Shown here: positions 9,822 through 21,280 of the stretch, piece after piece
Position numbering within the stretch: position 1 is the first letter of the stretch
How the letters are laid out: every line of letters starts with the position of its first letter
NCBI GenBank assembly: GCA_003024785.1
Contig: PUQB01000854.1
Span: forward strand, 1 to 64,000
DNA from: Selaginella tamariscina
Lineage: Eukaryota; Streptophyta; Lycopodiopsida; Selaginellales; Selaginellaceae
Reading direction: 5' to 3'
Length of the DNA stretch: 64,000 nucleotides
The notes under the pieces: generated by a model
What the model was told of the DNA's origin: nothing
What the model saw: only the letters and a program-made list of their open reading frames with translations
Database searches by the model: none
Program-made: the position numbers and the translations under genes

Positions 9822-10555
9822 GTTAGCCAGCACCTGCTCTCGAACAAAATGTACCTTAATTTCAAAATGTTTTGTACGTCCATGAAACCTTGGATTTTTG
9901 GACAGTTCGATAGCGCTCTTATTAGATTCTCACGGGTTGTTGAGCAGGGACTCCGACTTCTCTGAGAAAATTTGCAATCCACTTGGACTCCTTTGTAGCA
10001 CCTGTAGTTGCTATATATTCAGCTTTCGTTGATGAAAGAGCCATAGTAGCTTGACGTTTACTTCCCCAGCTTACGAGTGCTCCTTCAAGGAAAAACAGGA
10101 AACCTGAAGTGGACTTCCGAGAATCCTTGTCTCCTGCCCAATCCGAATCAGTATAGCCATCCAGTTGTAGCTGATTTGAGCTCTCAATTAACGCTGCTTT
10201 GGAGCTCCCACTGAGCTCCAACTCTCCTAAGGAACATCCCCAATACCTGAGACAGTACGAAGCCGTACCTTTTAAATAACGAAGAATTCTCTTTACAGTG
10301 TTCCAGTGAATCACGCCTGGGTTTTCCAAGAACCTGGAGACGGCCCCCACAGCAAAGCTGATATCAGGTCTCGTACTAATGGCTAGATATAGCAAACACC
10401 CGACAGCCTGTTGAAATGGAACTCTGCTCATTAGTGCTCTCTCCTCCTCTGATGTCAGGCTTTGCTCATTAGACAAAGTCTGTCCAAGTTCCATAGGTGT
10501 TGCAGTTGGTCGAGCTTCATCCATGCTAAACCTCTGGAGAATCTCGTCAACGTAA
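9822..10555 (-). mobile_element. Second copia fossil, RT end and RNase H
   Basis: Minus-strand copia coding region continuing the fossil at 1771-2050 across the Mutator-like insertion. Readable stretches include 'STRPDISFAVGAVSRF', 'RILRYLKGT', 'DSDWAGDKDSRKSTSGF' and 'SSTKAEYIA'. It is broken and lacks its 5' two thirds. At about 10555 it meets an inverted copy of its own 3' part. Confidence 0.85.
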
Positions 10556-10918
10556 TGAGAGCGCTATCGAACTGTCCAAGAATCCAAGGTTTCATGGACG
10601 TACAAAACATTTTGAAATTAAGTTACATTTTGTTCGAGAGCAGGTGCTGGCTAACCAAGTTAGCTTGCAGTATATTTCAACGCAGCAGATGACAGCGGAT
10701 GTGATGACCAAGTCGTTAGCTCGAGACAAGTTTGTAGGTCATCGTGAAGCTATGGGAGTTCTGTACTCTCACGGCTGAGTGGGAGTGTTGGGAGCCAGCC
10801 TAGAGTCAAGGACAGGTGGCAAAGGATGTGTACGCACGGTGACGATATATGTGCACTAAGCGTTACGGTGATGATACATGTGCACTGAGCGTTACAGTGA
10901 TGATACATGTGCACTGTT
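10556..10918 (+). mobile_element. Inverted copy of the copia 3' end with partial LTR
   Basis: Plus-strand copia RNase H end ('SKNPRFHGRTKHFE', 'TADVMTKSLARDK') followed by an LTR start (TGTTGGGAGCC at 10786) with the same tandem units as at 1778-1870. It forms a head-to-head arrangement with 9822-10555, sharing about 90 bp inverted. It also holds the uninterrupted version of the site where the Mutator-like element sits (10643-10673). The LTR ends abruptly near 10918. Confidence 0.8.
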
Positions 10919-12376
10919 CCGGATGTGTTTACTTGTAAGAATTTATTGGAGTGGGCTGACTAACTAATTAATTATCGTATGTTTTACTCCACATAAGAAT
11001 CGTGTATAGATTTGAACAGGACAATTACGTGAACAAAATATTGCTTATTAACAAAGGCAGGATTTGTTATTTGTCTCAATGAGTTTTCATTAATGTTTGA
11101 TTTTTAATGATATGATTTTTAAATCTATTTGAGTGAAGTATATAATTCTTTGTATTTAATATTTATATATATATAAATTATATACAATAAATCTTATTAG
11201 CAAAGCCCACTTCTTGATTACGAAACTGAAACTATGAATTATATTTTAATTCATAATATGGCATTTTATTTATTTTTTAGATTAACAAGTTTTATTAATT
11301 ATAAAATTATAAATTATAAATTATAAATTTTGTCCTTCATTTTTTAAATTGGTCATGAAGCACAATTAATTAATTTATTTAACAACATCGACTCATGAAC
11401 CTCCAAATTCATTAGACACGAGTTAATAACACACAACGCATTTAACCTCGTAATTAATTCAAAAAATACAGTGTCAAAATACATCTATGAACGATACACA
11501 CAATATACCGGTGGTCCTCTCCTGTATTTAGGCTAAATAAACATCCAAAATCTACATGCATCTCCCAAAACATGTATAAATTTTATGTATTATTCCATAA
11601 ACAGCATCTTTGTGTCGACTTCAACTGTAGAAAAGGCAATGACATTAAATCGGCATCTGCCTGGCCCTACAAGTTGCATGTAGTACAAGACGGTAGTAAT
11701 GCAAGTTGTATGGTTCCCACAACATAGCAAATCAATTTATTCTGGTGTTTACGTGTTGGGATTGTTGCGCATTATGATATACATGTGACAACTCATACAA
11801 TGTAGGCCTCGAATCAGCGAAGTAAAGTGATGCACTTTAAAGGGGGGTTTCCAGGTAAAATAACAATTGTAGATACTGATTGCAAGGAAGGAGTCCTGAA
11901 ACTTGTGAATGATAGTGTGAGTGTAATTTTGCTAGTGCATGTATATATCTCCCGTATCCCATCCCTATCTACTTGTAAACCAAGGTAATGTGTTAAATGA
12001 TATGTGACACACATTTATAGACTCATAGAGGTGGTACCTGTGATTAATTCATCGGCCTACACTATATACACATATATATTTACATTACACGAGATCTAAC
12101 ATAGAAACATGGTTTTTTCTTGTTTTTCTTTTTATAAAAAACAAAAAAGATTCTAAGCCCCAGATTCCTTTTTGGCGGGACTCCTGAATATTCTAAGCCG
12201 CTCCTTTTCGGTGGGACCTCATCCTGCCTCGTAAGTCAGTGAGAGATCCCTCAAGTTGGGACGACATTGGACCACTCTGAATGGCACTGCTCTGCAACAA
12301 ATATATGAATGTACATTAACAAAGTTGTTGGTATTTACACTGTTTATGGGTATTTACACTCCGCTTTGCTATTTGT
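10919..12376. other. AT-rich non-coding DNA downstream of Lnt-like copy A
   Basis: No gene seen. The stretch 10925-11160 is a direct repeat of 14345-14580 (both from ACTTGTAA to the TTTATATATATA run) and recurs inverted at 15262-15480. From about 11220 on the DNA is the left arm of the inverted repeat and mirrors 17492-18850. Confidence 0.7.
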
Positions 12377-14210
12377 TCAAGCCAATAATGAGTACATGGC
12401 ACTTGACTCCACACCTAAGTCCTCGTAGCTGACTTCTCCAGTAAAATAAAGCACCGACGTGCTGGAACTGTTTCTTAGAACTGTCTTTACAATGTGAAGA
12501 GGAAGACAAGCAAGTGATAAGTGAACCATTGCAACTACGAGGAAAAGCCATGTGAAAATGTATCCGTATCTTGGATAAAAGCTCCACGCTCTCTTTGATA
12601 CTGGGAGTTGCATTAGAAACACTGAATCTGATATACCTTCCCTGTAAAACACCACATTTTACGTACATATAAAATTTGCTTTCTTCCACCCACGCATACC
12701 TGTAATCAAATACTTGATTGTATGGGTTGATAATGGCACTGATGCCTCCAGTTGAGCATCTAAACCAAGTAAAACCATTCTCTATTGCCCTCAACGACTC
12801 ACCTTCATATAAACGTGGCCCAGTAGCTCCCCATGTCTCAGCAGGTTGCAACATGAGATCTACCCTGTGTATTAAGTTATATATCACAAAACGCGAACTG
12901 TTTGTATTATTTCTTCACCTTTTCTGTCCAGCTTGACGAATGTAGTCTGGAAAATCGAAATCGAAGCAAATGGAACCTCCAATTCTTCCCAGCTCGGTAT
13001 CAACAAATGGCATCTCCAGCTTTCCTGCGGTTACATCGTCCTCGACGAATCTAACTGGATGAGATTTCTTGTAACTAAAACCTATGGATCCATTGGGTAA
13101 AACAAGATCAAACATGTTGTAACTCAGGTTGGTTTCAACGTCAAAGTAAGTATAAGTCACACCGAGAACAGCTTTGTGATCAGCAACTTGACGAGCTTTA
13201 CTTAACAGACTCTCTTTAGCTTCTCTGCCATGAACATAAACGGATGTTTCAGACCACAACACAAGCTTGTCTCCAGCGTGAACTCTCTCCCTCGTCCTAT
13301 TCATGAGAGTCTCACTGTCCCCGTCCACAAGCTCCTTACCAAGTATACATGAGACCGGCACCGTGGGAGCCATGGTGTCCTTTAGCTCTCTCTGGTAGAA
13401 ACTCCCAGAAAACAAAGTAACTCTTGCACTTCCATATAACAGGCATATCAAGAAAACGCCCCCAAAGGCTCTTTCTTGAACCTTGAGCATCTGCTTCGAA
13501 GCAGGGTGCTTATATACAACCTTCTCGTGTAGAAGAGCTGAGAACCATGCCATCAGGAAAGTGATACCGTCGACTCCCCATATGCTGGAGCTCATCACAA
13601 GTGGTTGTACGTGGAACTGTGTGCCACCTGGAGAAAGGATTGTTCCCATGCCACCATGTTTGTTCCAGAAATGCCATACGCCAGTCCATAGTGAAGCGAA
13701 CACGAAGGGATTGGAGAGTGTTGCAAGAGGAAACCTCTTTCTGTATATGATACTCACCAGGAAAGGGATTGATAGGCATACCCAGAGAAGCAGGCTCCAG
13801 ATAAACCCCACAAACAGAGTGTTGCTGTTTTGCTGTTGTGTTCCTGGGAAGAAAGGGCGAAATGCAAGACTTGTTACACTTGCTTGTGCGATGATTGCTA
13901 CAAGGATTACACCCAGAGAAGAGTACCAGTTCTGCTTGAATAATTGCGATTTGTGTAGAAACTGTAGAAGGAAGAACGGCTGAAGCCATGAACAAATCTC
14001 GACATTATGAAACCCAGTAAAGAATGTGCAAATCAAAGAGAGAACAAACAGGAGAGGTGTAGACGGAGAAACTGCTCTCATCCTCTCTCTTCTTGAGCTG
14101 GGTATGTGTCTTACAACATTCACAGGAATCTTCAATTAATATATAATGTATATAAACAATACATTATCTTTGGATGATACACGTTCAATTGGTTCAAATA
14201 TAATTTAAAA
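11220..14210 (+). repeat. Left arm of a ~3-kb inverted repeat
   Basis: Mirrors 15690-18850 in reverse complement, including the three-exon Lnt-like gene, its 3' flank (for example ACATGTATAAATTTTATGTA at about 11571 against its complement near 18307) and about 75 bp upstream of the gene. Arms are very similar by eye but differ by indels; limits are approximate. Confidence 0.8.
12377..14135 (-). CDS. Apolipoprotein N-acyltransferase (Lnt)-like CN-hydrolase, copy A
   Basis: Three exons, 14135-12919, 12864-12700 and 12641-12377, with GT-AG introns of 54 and 58 nt; 548 codons plus stop, fully open. An alternative start at 14081 (MRAVSPS) matches the start of copy B. The N-terminal 230 or so residues are hydrophobic with several membrane spans, as in bacterial Lnt. 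The nitrilase-fold half shows the likely triad: Glu in 'LVLWSETSV', Lys in 'YKKSHPVRF', Cys in 'GGSICFDFDFPDYIRQ', then 'LQPAETWGATGP'. A C-terminal span ('FTWLFLVVAMVHLSLACLPL') follows. Bacterial Lnt adds the third acyl chain to lipoproteins using phospholipid; the plant substrate is unknown to me. The likely origin is horizontal transfer, given the bacterial family. Copy B is its inverted, broken duplicate. Confidence 0.85.
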
Positions 14211-15689
14211 TTTGCAGATTCACTCTATGGTGTTTCATATATTACAATAATGATATTAAACACATTTCTGATTATGTAAATAATATATATTATTTGTATA
14301 TCTACAAATTGCATGTTAATATAATATAAGTGAATTTAACTTTGTAGTGGGGCCGTTTTACTTGTAAAAATTTGTTGGAGTGGGTGACTGACTAACTAAT
14401 CAATTGTCGTATGTTTTGCTCCACCTAAGAATCATGTATATATTTGAATTGGACAATGACATGAACAAAATATTGCTTATTAACAAAGGCAGGAGTTTTC
14501 ATTAATGTTTGATTTTTATGATTTTTATGATTTTTAAATCGAGTCAAGTATATAAATCTTTGTATTTAATATTTATATATATATTTAAACTATATAAAAT
14601 TGTAATATAATTATAACAATGAGAAATAATTAAAAGAATATACGTTTCTAACGTGTAAGGATTTTATAAATATACCTTATGTATATATATAAATGCTGAC
14701 TTGATGTTAGGACTAAGCCAAAGGTCGGGCATTATAACATTTTCTATTTAATAATTAATATAATTATTTTAATATATAATATTGGCTGCATGCGTGTACA
14801 AATGTATAGAATAGTTTATATATGAGAATATTTAAGAATATTTTTAAAGGGTTATTTAGAAAATTTCAAAAAATATATACGTGAGTTTTGTAAGAACATT
14901 GACATAAACATATTTTGTGTTTGAGCATATAAATCTAAATGGGACACACATATGATATAATCAGAACTTCACATGCACACTCCACACACACGTGTGTGCA
15001 TATGAATTTCATATGAGGTATGCACGTGCATGTTGTGTGTGTGTGCGCGTGCGTGTGACAATAGAGAGAGATTCTTATGATATAAATTAATCAAATATTA
15101 TTAAATTAAAAACGGATGTTTTAATTTTTCCTCTTCCACGTGTTCATCTAATAGATTTCCAAAGGAAATCCTAACCCAATACTAGATTAGTGGATGTCGT
15201 GTGCTACTTGTAAGAAGGGTACAAAGAATTATAAATTTGACTAAAATAGACTTAAAAATCATCAGTGAGACAAATAACAAATCCTGCCTTTGTTAGTAAG
15301 CAAATATTTTGTTCACGTCATTGCCATGTTCGAAAATAATTATATACATGAGTCGTATGTTTTACAACACGTAAGATTATGTTACAATAACATGCTTATG
15401 TGGAGTAAAACGTAAGACAACTGAGTAGTTAGTCAGCCACCCACCCACTCCAGATTCTTACAAGTAAAACACTTCCTTTGTTTAAGTAAAACGTAATTTG
15501 TAGATATACAAATAACATTTAATATTATTTACATACTCAGTGATTAATATAAATGCAATGTATAAAACACCAATGTTATATGTAGAACTATGTAACAATA
15601 TTAATTACCATAATTAAATACTTATAATATAATTATATGATAATTGTGTTCACTTTTATATTTTGAATCTCAACTACCAGATTTAAAAT
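14211..15689. other. Spacer between the divergent Lnt-like copies
   Basis: AT-rich, no coding sense found. It contains the 14345-14580 repeat and its inverted relative at about 15262-15480, and short alternating GT/CA stretches near 14980-15060. As the centre of a palindrome-like locus it would hold both promoters. Confidence 0.6.
15262..15480 (-). repeat. Third copy of a ~220-bp repeat (others 10925-11160, 14345-14580)
   Basis: Reads, in complement, as the ACTTGTAA...CTCCA...TTGTTCA...TTAACAAAGGCAGGA order seen in the two direct copies, with small insertions. It is non-coding. The copies lie just outside or between the inverted-repeat arms, so they may have served as recombination sites when the duplication formed. 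Confidence 0.65.
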
Positions 15690-15792
15690 TAAATCTAAAC
15701 CAATTGAACGTGTATCATCCAAAGATTATATATTAATTGAAGATTCCTATGTATGTCGTATGTAAGACACATACCGAGCTCAGGAAGAGAGG

Positions 15793-17491
15793 ATGAGAGC
15801 AGTTTCTCCAGCTCCTCTCCTGTTTCTCTTCTCTTTGATTTGCACATTCTTTACTGGGTTTCATAATGTCGAGATTTGTTCATGGCTTCAGCCGTTCTTC
15901 CTTCTACAGTTTCTACACAAATCGCAATTATTCAAGAAGAACTGGTACTCTTCTCTGGGTCTACTCCTTGTAGCAATCATCGCACAAGCAAATGTAACAA
16001 GCCTTGCATTTCGCCCTTTCTTCCCAGGAACACAAACAGCAAAACAGCAACACTCTGTTTGTGGGGTTTATTTGGAGCCTGCTTCTCTGGGTATGCCTAT
16101 CAATCCCTTTCCTGGTGAGTATCATATACAGAAAGAGGTTTCCTCTTGCAACACTCTCCAATCCCTTCGTGTTCGCTTCACTATGGACTGGCGTATGGCA
16201 TTTCTGGAACGAACATGGTGGCTTGGGAGCAATCCTTTCTCCAGGTGCCACACAGTTCCAGATACAACCACTTAAGATGAGCTCCAGCATATGGGGAGTC
16301 GACGGTATCACTTTCCTGATGGCATGGTTCTCAGCTCTTCTACACGAGAAGGCTGTATATAAGCACCCTGCTTCGAAGCAGATGCTCAAGGTTCAAGAAA
16401 GAGCCTTTGGAGGTGTTTTCTTGATATGCCTGTTATATGGAAGTGCAAGAGTTACTTTGTTTTCGGGGAGTTTCTACCAGAGAGAGCTAAAGGACACCAT
16501 GGCTCCCACGGTGCCAGTCTCATGTATACTTGGTAATGAGCTGCTTGTGTACGAGGACAGTGAGACTCTCTTGAACAGGACGAGGGAGAGAGTTCACGCT
16601 GGAGACAAGCTTGTGTTGTGGTCTGAAGCATCGGTTTATGTTCATGGCAGGGAAGCTAAAGAGAGTCTGTTAGCTGAAGCTAGCAAAGTTGCTGACCACA
16701 AAGCTATTCTTGGTGTGACTTATAGTTACTTTGAGGTTGAAACCAACTTGAGCTACAACATGTTTGACCTTGTTTTACCCAATGGATCCATAGGTTTTAG
16801 TTACAAGAAATCTCATCCAGTTAAATTCGTCGAGGACGATGTAACTCCAGGAAAGTTGGAAATGCCATTTGTTGATACCGAGCTGGAAGAATTGGAGGTT
16901 CCGTTTGCTTTGATTTCGATTTTCCAGACTACATACGTCAAGCTGGCCAGAAAAGGTGAAACAAAGTACAAACAGTTTGCATTTTGTGATATATTTATAT
17001 ACAGGGTAGATCTCATGTTGCAACCTGCTGCGACATGGGGAGCTACTGGGCCACGTTTATATGAAGGTGAGTCGTTTAGGGGAATAGAGAATGGTTTTAC
17101 TTGGTTTAGATGCTCCGCTGGAGGTATCAGTGCCATTATCAACCCATACAATCAAATATTTGATTACAGGTATGCGTGGGTGGAAGAAAGCATATTTATA
17201 TGTACGTAAAATGTGGTGTTTTACAGGGAAGGTATATCAGATTCAGTGTTTCTAATGCAACTCCCAGTATCAAAGAGAGCGTGGAGCTTTTATCCAAGAT
17301 ACGGATACATTTTCACATGGCTTTTCCTCGTAGTTGCAATGGTTCACTTATCACTTGCTTGTCTTCCTCTTCACATTGTAAAGACAGTTCTAAGAAACAG
17401 TTCCAGCACGTCGGTGCTTTATTTTACTGGAGAAGTCAGCTACGAGGACTTAAGTGTAGACTCAAGTGCCATGTACTCATTATTGGCTTGA
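15793..17491 (+). pseudogene. Lnt-like CN-hydrolase, copy B with two frameshifts
   Basis: Same three-exon structure as copy A: 15793-16954, 17005-17169 and 17227-17491, all splice sites kept and exons 2 and 3 identical in length to copy A. Compared with copy A it has one extra A in the run near 16035 and lacks one G near 16885. The two changes cancel, so the region between is shifted relative to the start and the last part returns to frame. The shifted region contains the Glu and Lys of the triad, and the second change sits just before the Cys motif. Little other decay is visible, so the lesions look recent or could be sequence errors. Confidence 0.8.
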
Positions 17492-18510
17492 ACAAATAGC
17501 AAAAGCGGAGTGTAAATACCCATAAACAGTGTAAATACAAACAACTTTGTTAATGTACATTCATTTATTTGATGCAGAGCAATGCCATTCAGAATGGTCC
17601 AATGTCGTCCCAACTTGAGGGGTCTCTCACTGACTTGCGAGGCAGGATGAGGTCATCCCACCGTAAAGGAGGGTTGGCTTAGAATATTCAAGAGTCCCGC
17701 CAAAAGAGGAATCTGGGGCTTAGAATTTTTTTTTGTTTCTATATTAGATCTCATGTAAATATATATGTATATATAGGACTTAATCATAGTTACCACCTCT
17801 AGACAAAGGATGAGTCGATAAATGTATGTCACATGTCATTTAACACATTACCTTGGTTTACAAGTGGATAGGGATGGGATATGGGAGATATACACATGCA
17901 TTAACAAAATTATACTCACACTATCATTCACAGGTTCTTCCTTCCTTCCTTGCAAACAGTATCTACAGTTGTTATTTTACCTGGAAAACCCTTTAAAGTG
18001 CATCACTTTACTTCTTTGGCTGATTCGAGGAGCCTACGTTCTCATACTGTTATGGGTTGTCTCGTGTATATCATCAGAAATGTCGGGTGGAAGTTATTTC
18101 AGTAGGCCAGAAGCTATAAATTCCAACACGTAGTACAAATCCCAATGCGCAACAATCCGGACACGTAAACGTTGTGGGAACCATACAACTTGCATTACTA
18201 CCGTCTTGTATTACATGCAACTTGTAAGGCCAGGCAGATGCCGACTTAATGTCATTGCCTTTTCTACAGTTGAAGTCGACACAAGGATCTGTTTTTGGAA
18301 TAATACATAAAATTTATACATGTTTTGGGAGATGCATATAGATTTTGGATGTTTATTTAGCCTAAATAGAGAGGGAGACCACTGGTATATTGTGCATGTG
18401 CATGTGTATCATTCGAAAGATGTATTTTGACATTGTATTTTCTTAATATTTATGAGGCTGGATGCCTTTTGTGTTATCAATTTGTGTGCAATGATTACGA
18501 GTTCACGACT

Positions 18511-18842
18511 CAATGTTGTTAAATAATAATTTAATTATGGTTCATGGTTAATCTAAAAAATGAAGGGCAAAATTTAAAATTTGTAATTTCATATAGTAAT
18601 CTAAGAAATAAATAAAATGCCATACTTAAGGTTTTGCGGGTGGCATTAAAATATAGTTCATAAGTCGTTCATGAGTCAATGTTGTTAAATAATAATTTAA
18701 TTATGGTTCATGGTTAATCTAAAAAATGAAGGGCAAAATTTAAAATTTGTAATTTCATATAGTAATCTAAGAAAAAATAAATGCCATACTTAAGGTTTTG
18801 CGGGTGGCATTAAAATATAGTTCATAAGTCACTCACGAGCTT
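18511..18842. repeat. 166-bp tandem duplication
   Basis: The block from CAATGTTGTTAAATAATAAT at 18511 recurs from 18677 with almost no change, including GGTTTTGCGGGTGGCATTAA. Two units. Only one counterpart is seen in the left arm (near 11220-11400), so the duplication postdates the arms. Confidence 0.85.
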
Positions 18843-18850
18843 CGGTTCAT

Positions 18851-19896
18851 AATTAACAAGTGGGGCTTTGGTAATAAAGTTTGTCATAAACAAGTATATT
18901 AAGTATTATAACTTAAAATATTTGTTTAAGAACTTCCCTTGTGACTCATTATTGAATACAATACAGATGTTTGTTGAATTTTTCTTATGAAAGTCACTAT
19001 TGCTTGTTGAATCTATACAATAGAGTTAAATTAAGTTTATAAATATTGATTTTAATTACTAATGATGAGTCTTTATTTCAAGACTTTGAGGATATTAACG
19101 AATGAATATCCTTTCAATACCAAATACTGATCGTTCTCTCTGATTGCACGAGTTGGAATCATACTTCCTATATTAGCTATAAAATTAACAACCACAACAT
19201 GTAGTTGTGAATATAACTCTAGTAGTTGCTACATCAACCTTGGTGAGCACTCCCTACAATTATTGTACTCCACTTCAAGAGGTACAATCACACAAATTCC
19301 ATCATTTAGGGCACTCAACATAATGTCAGTGTTGCTGTCATATCCTGGGAGAACAAGTCAAGTGGCATCATCATTCCTAGTTCTTTTCTAATCTCTTTGG
19401 CAAATGACATGGTACACCTTCAAAAGTGCAATCTTAGAAAAATAATTAAAGAAAGAATGCAATGTACCTTTCATAATTTGTTATCGAGTTGAGCTTGTAC
19501 ATATGAGATCGTGATTCATACTATTAAAAGTGTACCTAGAAGAGAGTGTTTTCAAGGACAATAGCCTAATACAAAGACACTGAAAGAATGAAGACAAGCC
19601 TGCCATTAGGATTAAGATAACCTTTGGCAAGTCCTAGTGCATGGGTAACAGTGTCATAGTTTTTTATTATGACTTCTCTTTACTTTAGACGTTGAATGTT
19701 GTTACCTACCAAACTATATTGATAAGCTTTAAGTGTAGAAGAAACATGAATATTTAATGCACTTGGATATGTAGTGATGGTTTAACCAGGTGTCATTAAG
19801 TATTTGCAAGAAACTCTAAGTGAAGCTAGTACTTCCATTTAGAAAACTTTTACTTTGATTTTTTGTGTTCAGTCAGGTTTTTGGGTGGTTTCGATG
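18851..19896. other. Non-coding DNA, no gene seen
   Basis: AT-rich with stop codons in all frames; no open frame of 60 codons or more and no recognisable motif. Confidence 0.6.
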
Positions 19897-21280
19897 AGTT
19901 TGACATGTCAAATATGGGTAGAAACACCCTTAGGGTTGACCTAATCCTAGGGTTTCCCTAACCCCACACCCTAAACGCCTCATGTTAGGGTTTAGGAGTT
20001 AATGGGTCATTAATTAATTCCCACTGGGAATGAGATTCCATGCTAACCCACTTATGTAAATAGGAAAACAAAGGGGGGGAGCCTATGTCACATATATTAA
20101 GTAGTACATGTAAGAGAGCTCCTAAGTTCATAACTAAGTTCGTTGCTCTTCTGCCAATTAGCTTGTGTTGTTAAGGTACAACCTTCTGTTGTGCCGCCCT
20201 AACTTCTAGATGATAGGGGTACGTCCCACCTTTGGAGTAGCTCACCCTTAACGTTGGTGAATTCATGCTTGGGAGGTCTTATCGGAATGCACGTTCCAAG
20301 AGGCAAAGATTAAGGCTTGTCTTCAGCCTCCTCCTCCACGTCAAATTATGTGTAACACTCATGGCCAAGCAAGACACATTCGTGTCCTTGTCCAATTGTG
20401 GGCGTGGGATCTTATTTGATCACATTACCCAGTTCTTAAGGGTTCACTAAAGGGTTCTAGAGTTGGCATTTATGAGCCACGTTTATGGCACTTGGTGTAA
20501 CTCTTGAATCTAAGAGCTATGGCATGATAGCCCACATCATGGAAGGTAGTGTTACATGGAGATGTGACATTGGCTAAACGTCACATGATACAACACCTGA
20601 GGCACGCCCTTTGGGGTTGTGTCATGAGTTTGTCACCAAGGGTTGGATACTCTAGTAAACATGCATGTTTGTACTCGCACTAGGGTGTTAAACCTTGGGC
20701 ATCTACTTAAGGGAGATTAGGTCTCATAACTAAGTGTGCTTTGGCACACTTGGCTAGGGGAGTGTTCTCCTTAAAAACCAGGGTTGAACAACCTAAGTTT
20801 GTTAGCATGAGCTCTTTTGTAAAGCACTCGCAAGGTCATGTACTTAAGATTATTCAAACCTAGCCTTAGGGAGTTTCCTTAGCAGAACACTCGTGTCTGC
20901 TTATGGCGCACACTTATGTCCTCACTAAGTACTGGTCCTAGGTTTAGGGTATGACTTGGCCACTCAAACCCTTAGGGGTTAGTCGGTTCATGGTACCCCT
21001 TGTCACCCTAAAGGGGTTGCACTCCCAGATGGGGTGATTCCTCAAGGTGTAAGTGATGATGCCTTAACTCTATCACGGGGCCATATGTGAGACACATCTC
21101 CTTTATGGGGTTAGGGCATGAGCCTGTTTAGGTTTATAAGTCTTCTGTTTAACTAGGCATTTGAGTCAGACTCTTGTGATCATCTTGGAAGACTTAACGT
21201 TACTCACACAAGGAATTAACGTTGGAAGGCCACTTGGCGGCCAAGTGTTGCCACGCGTTAGCTCCGAGTTAAAACTCTGA
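19897..21280. repeat. Candidate solo LTR or other repeat relic
   Basis: A compositionally distinct, less AT-rich stretch with no coding sense. It begins near TGTCAAATATG and ends near AACTCTGACA, giving short inverted TGTCA/TGACA ends. About 100 bp at its right end (21190-21290) resembles 36650-36740. I found no matching flanking duplication, so the LTR reading is weak. Confidence 0.3.

Larger units (their letters stand above)
15690..18850 (-). repeat. Right arm of the ~3-kb inverted repeat
   Basis: Reverse complement of 11220-14210 with small indels, carrying Lnt-like copy B on the plus strand. A 166-bp tandem duplication near its outer end makes it longer than the left arm. Confidence 0.8.

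Noticed and set aside
19930-20000. Telomere-like TTTAGGG/CCCTAAA motifs
   Set aside because: Only a few scattered units, not a tandem run.
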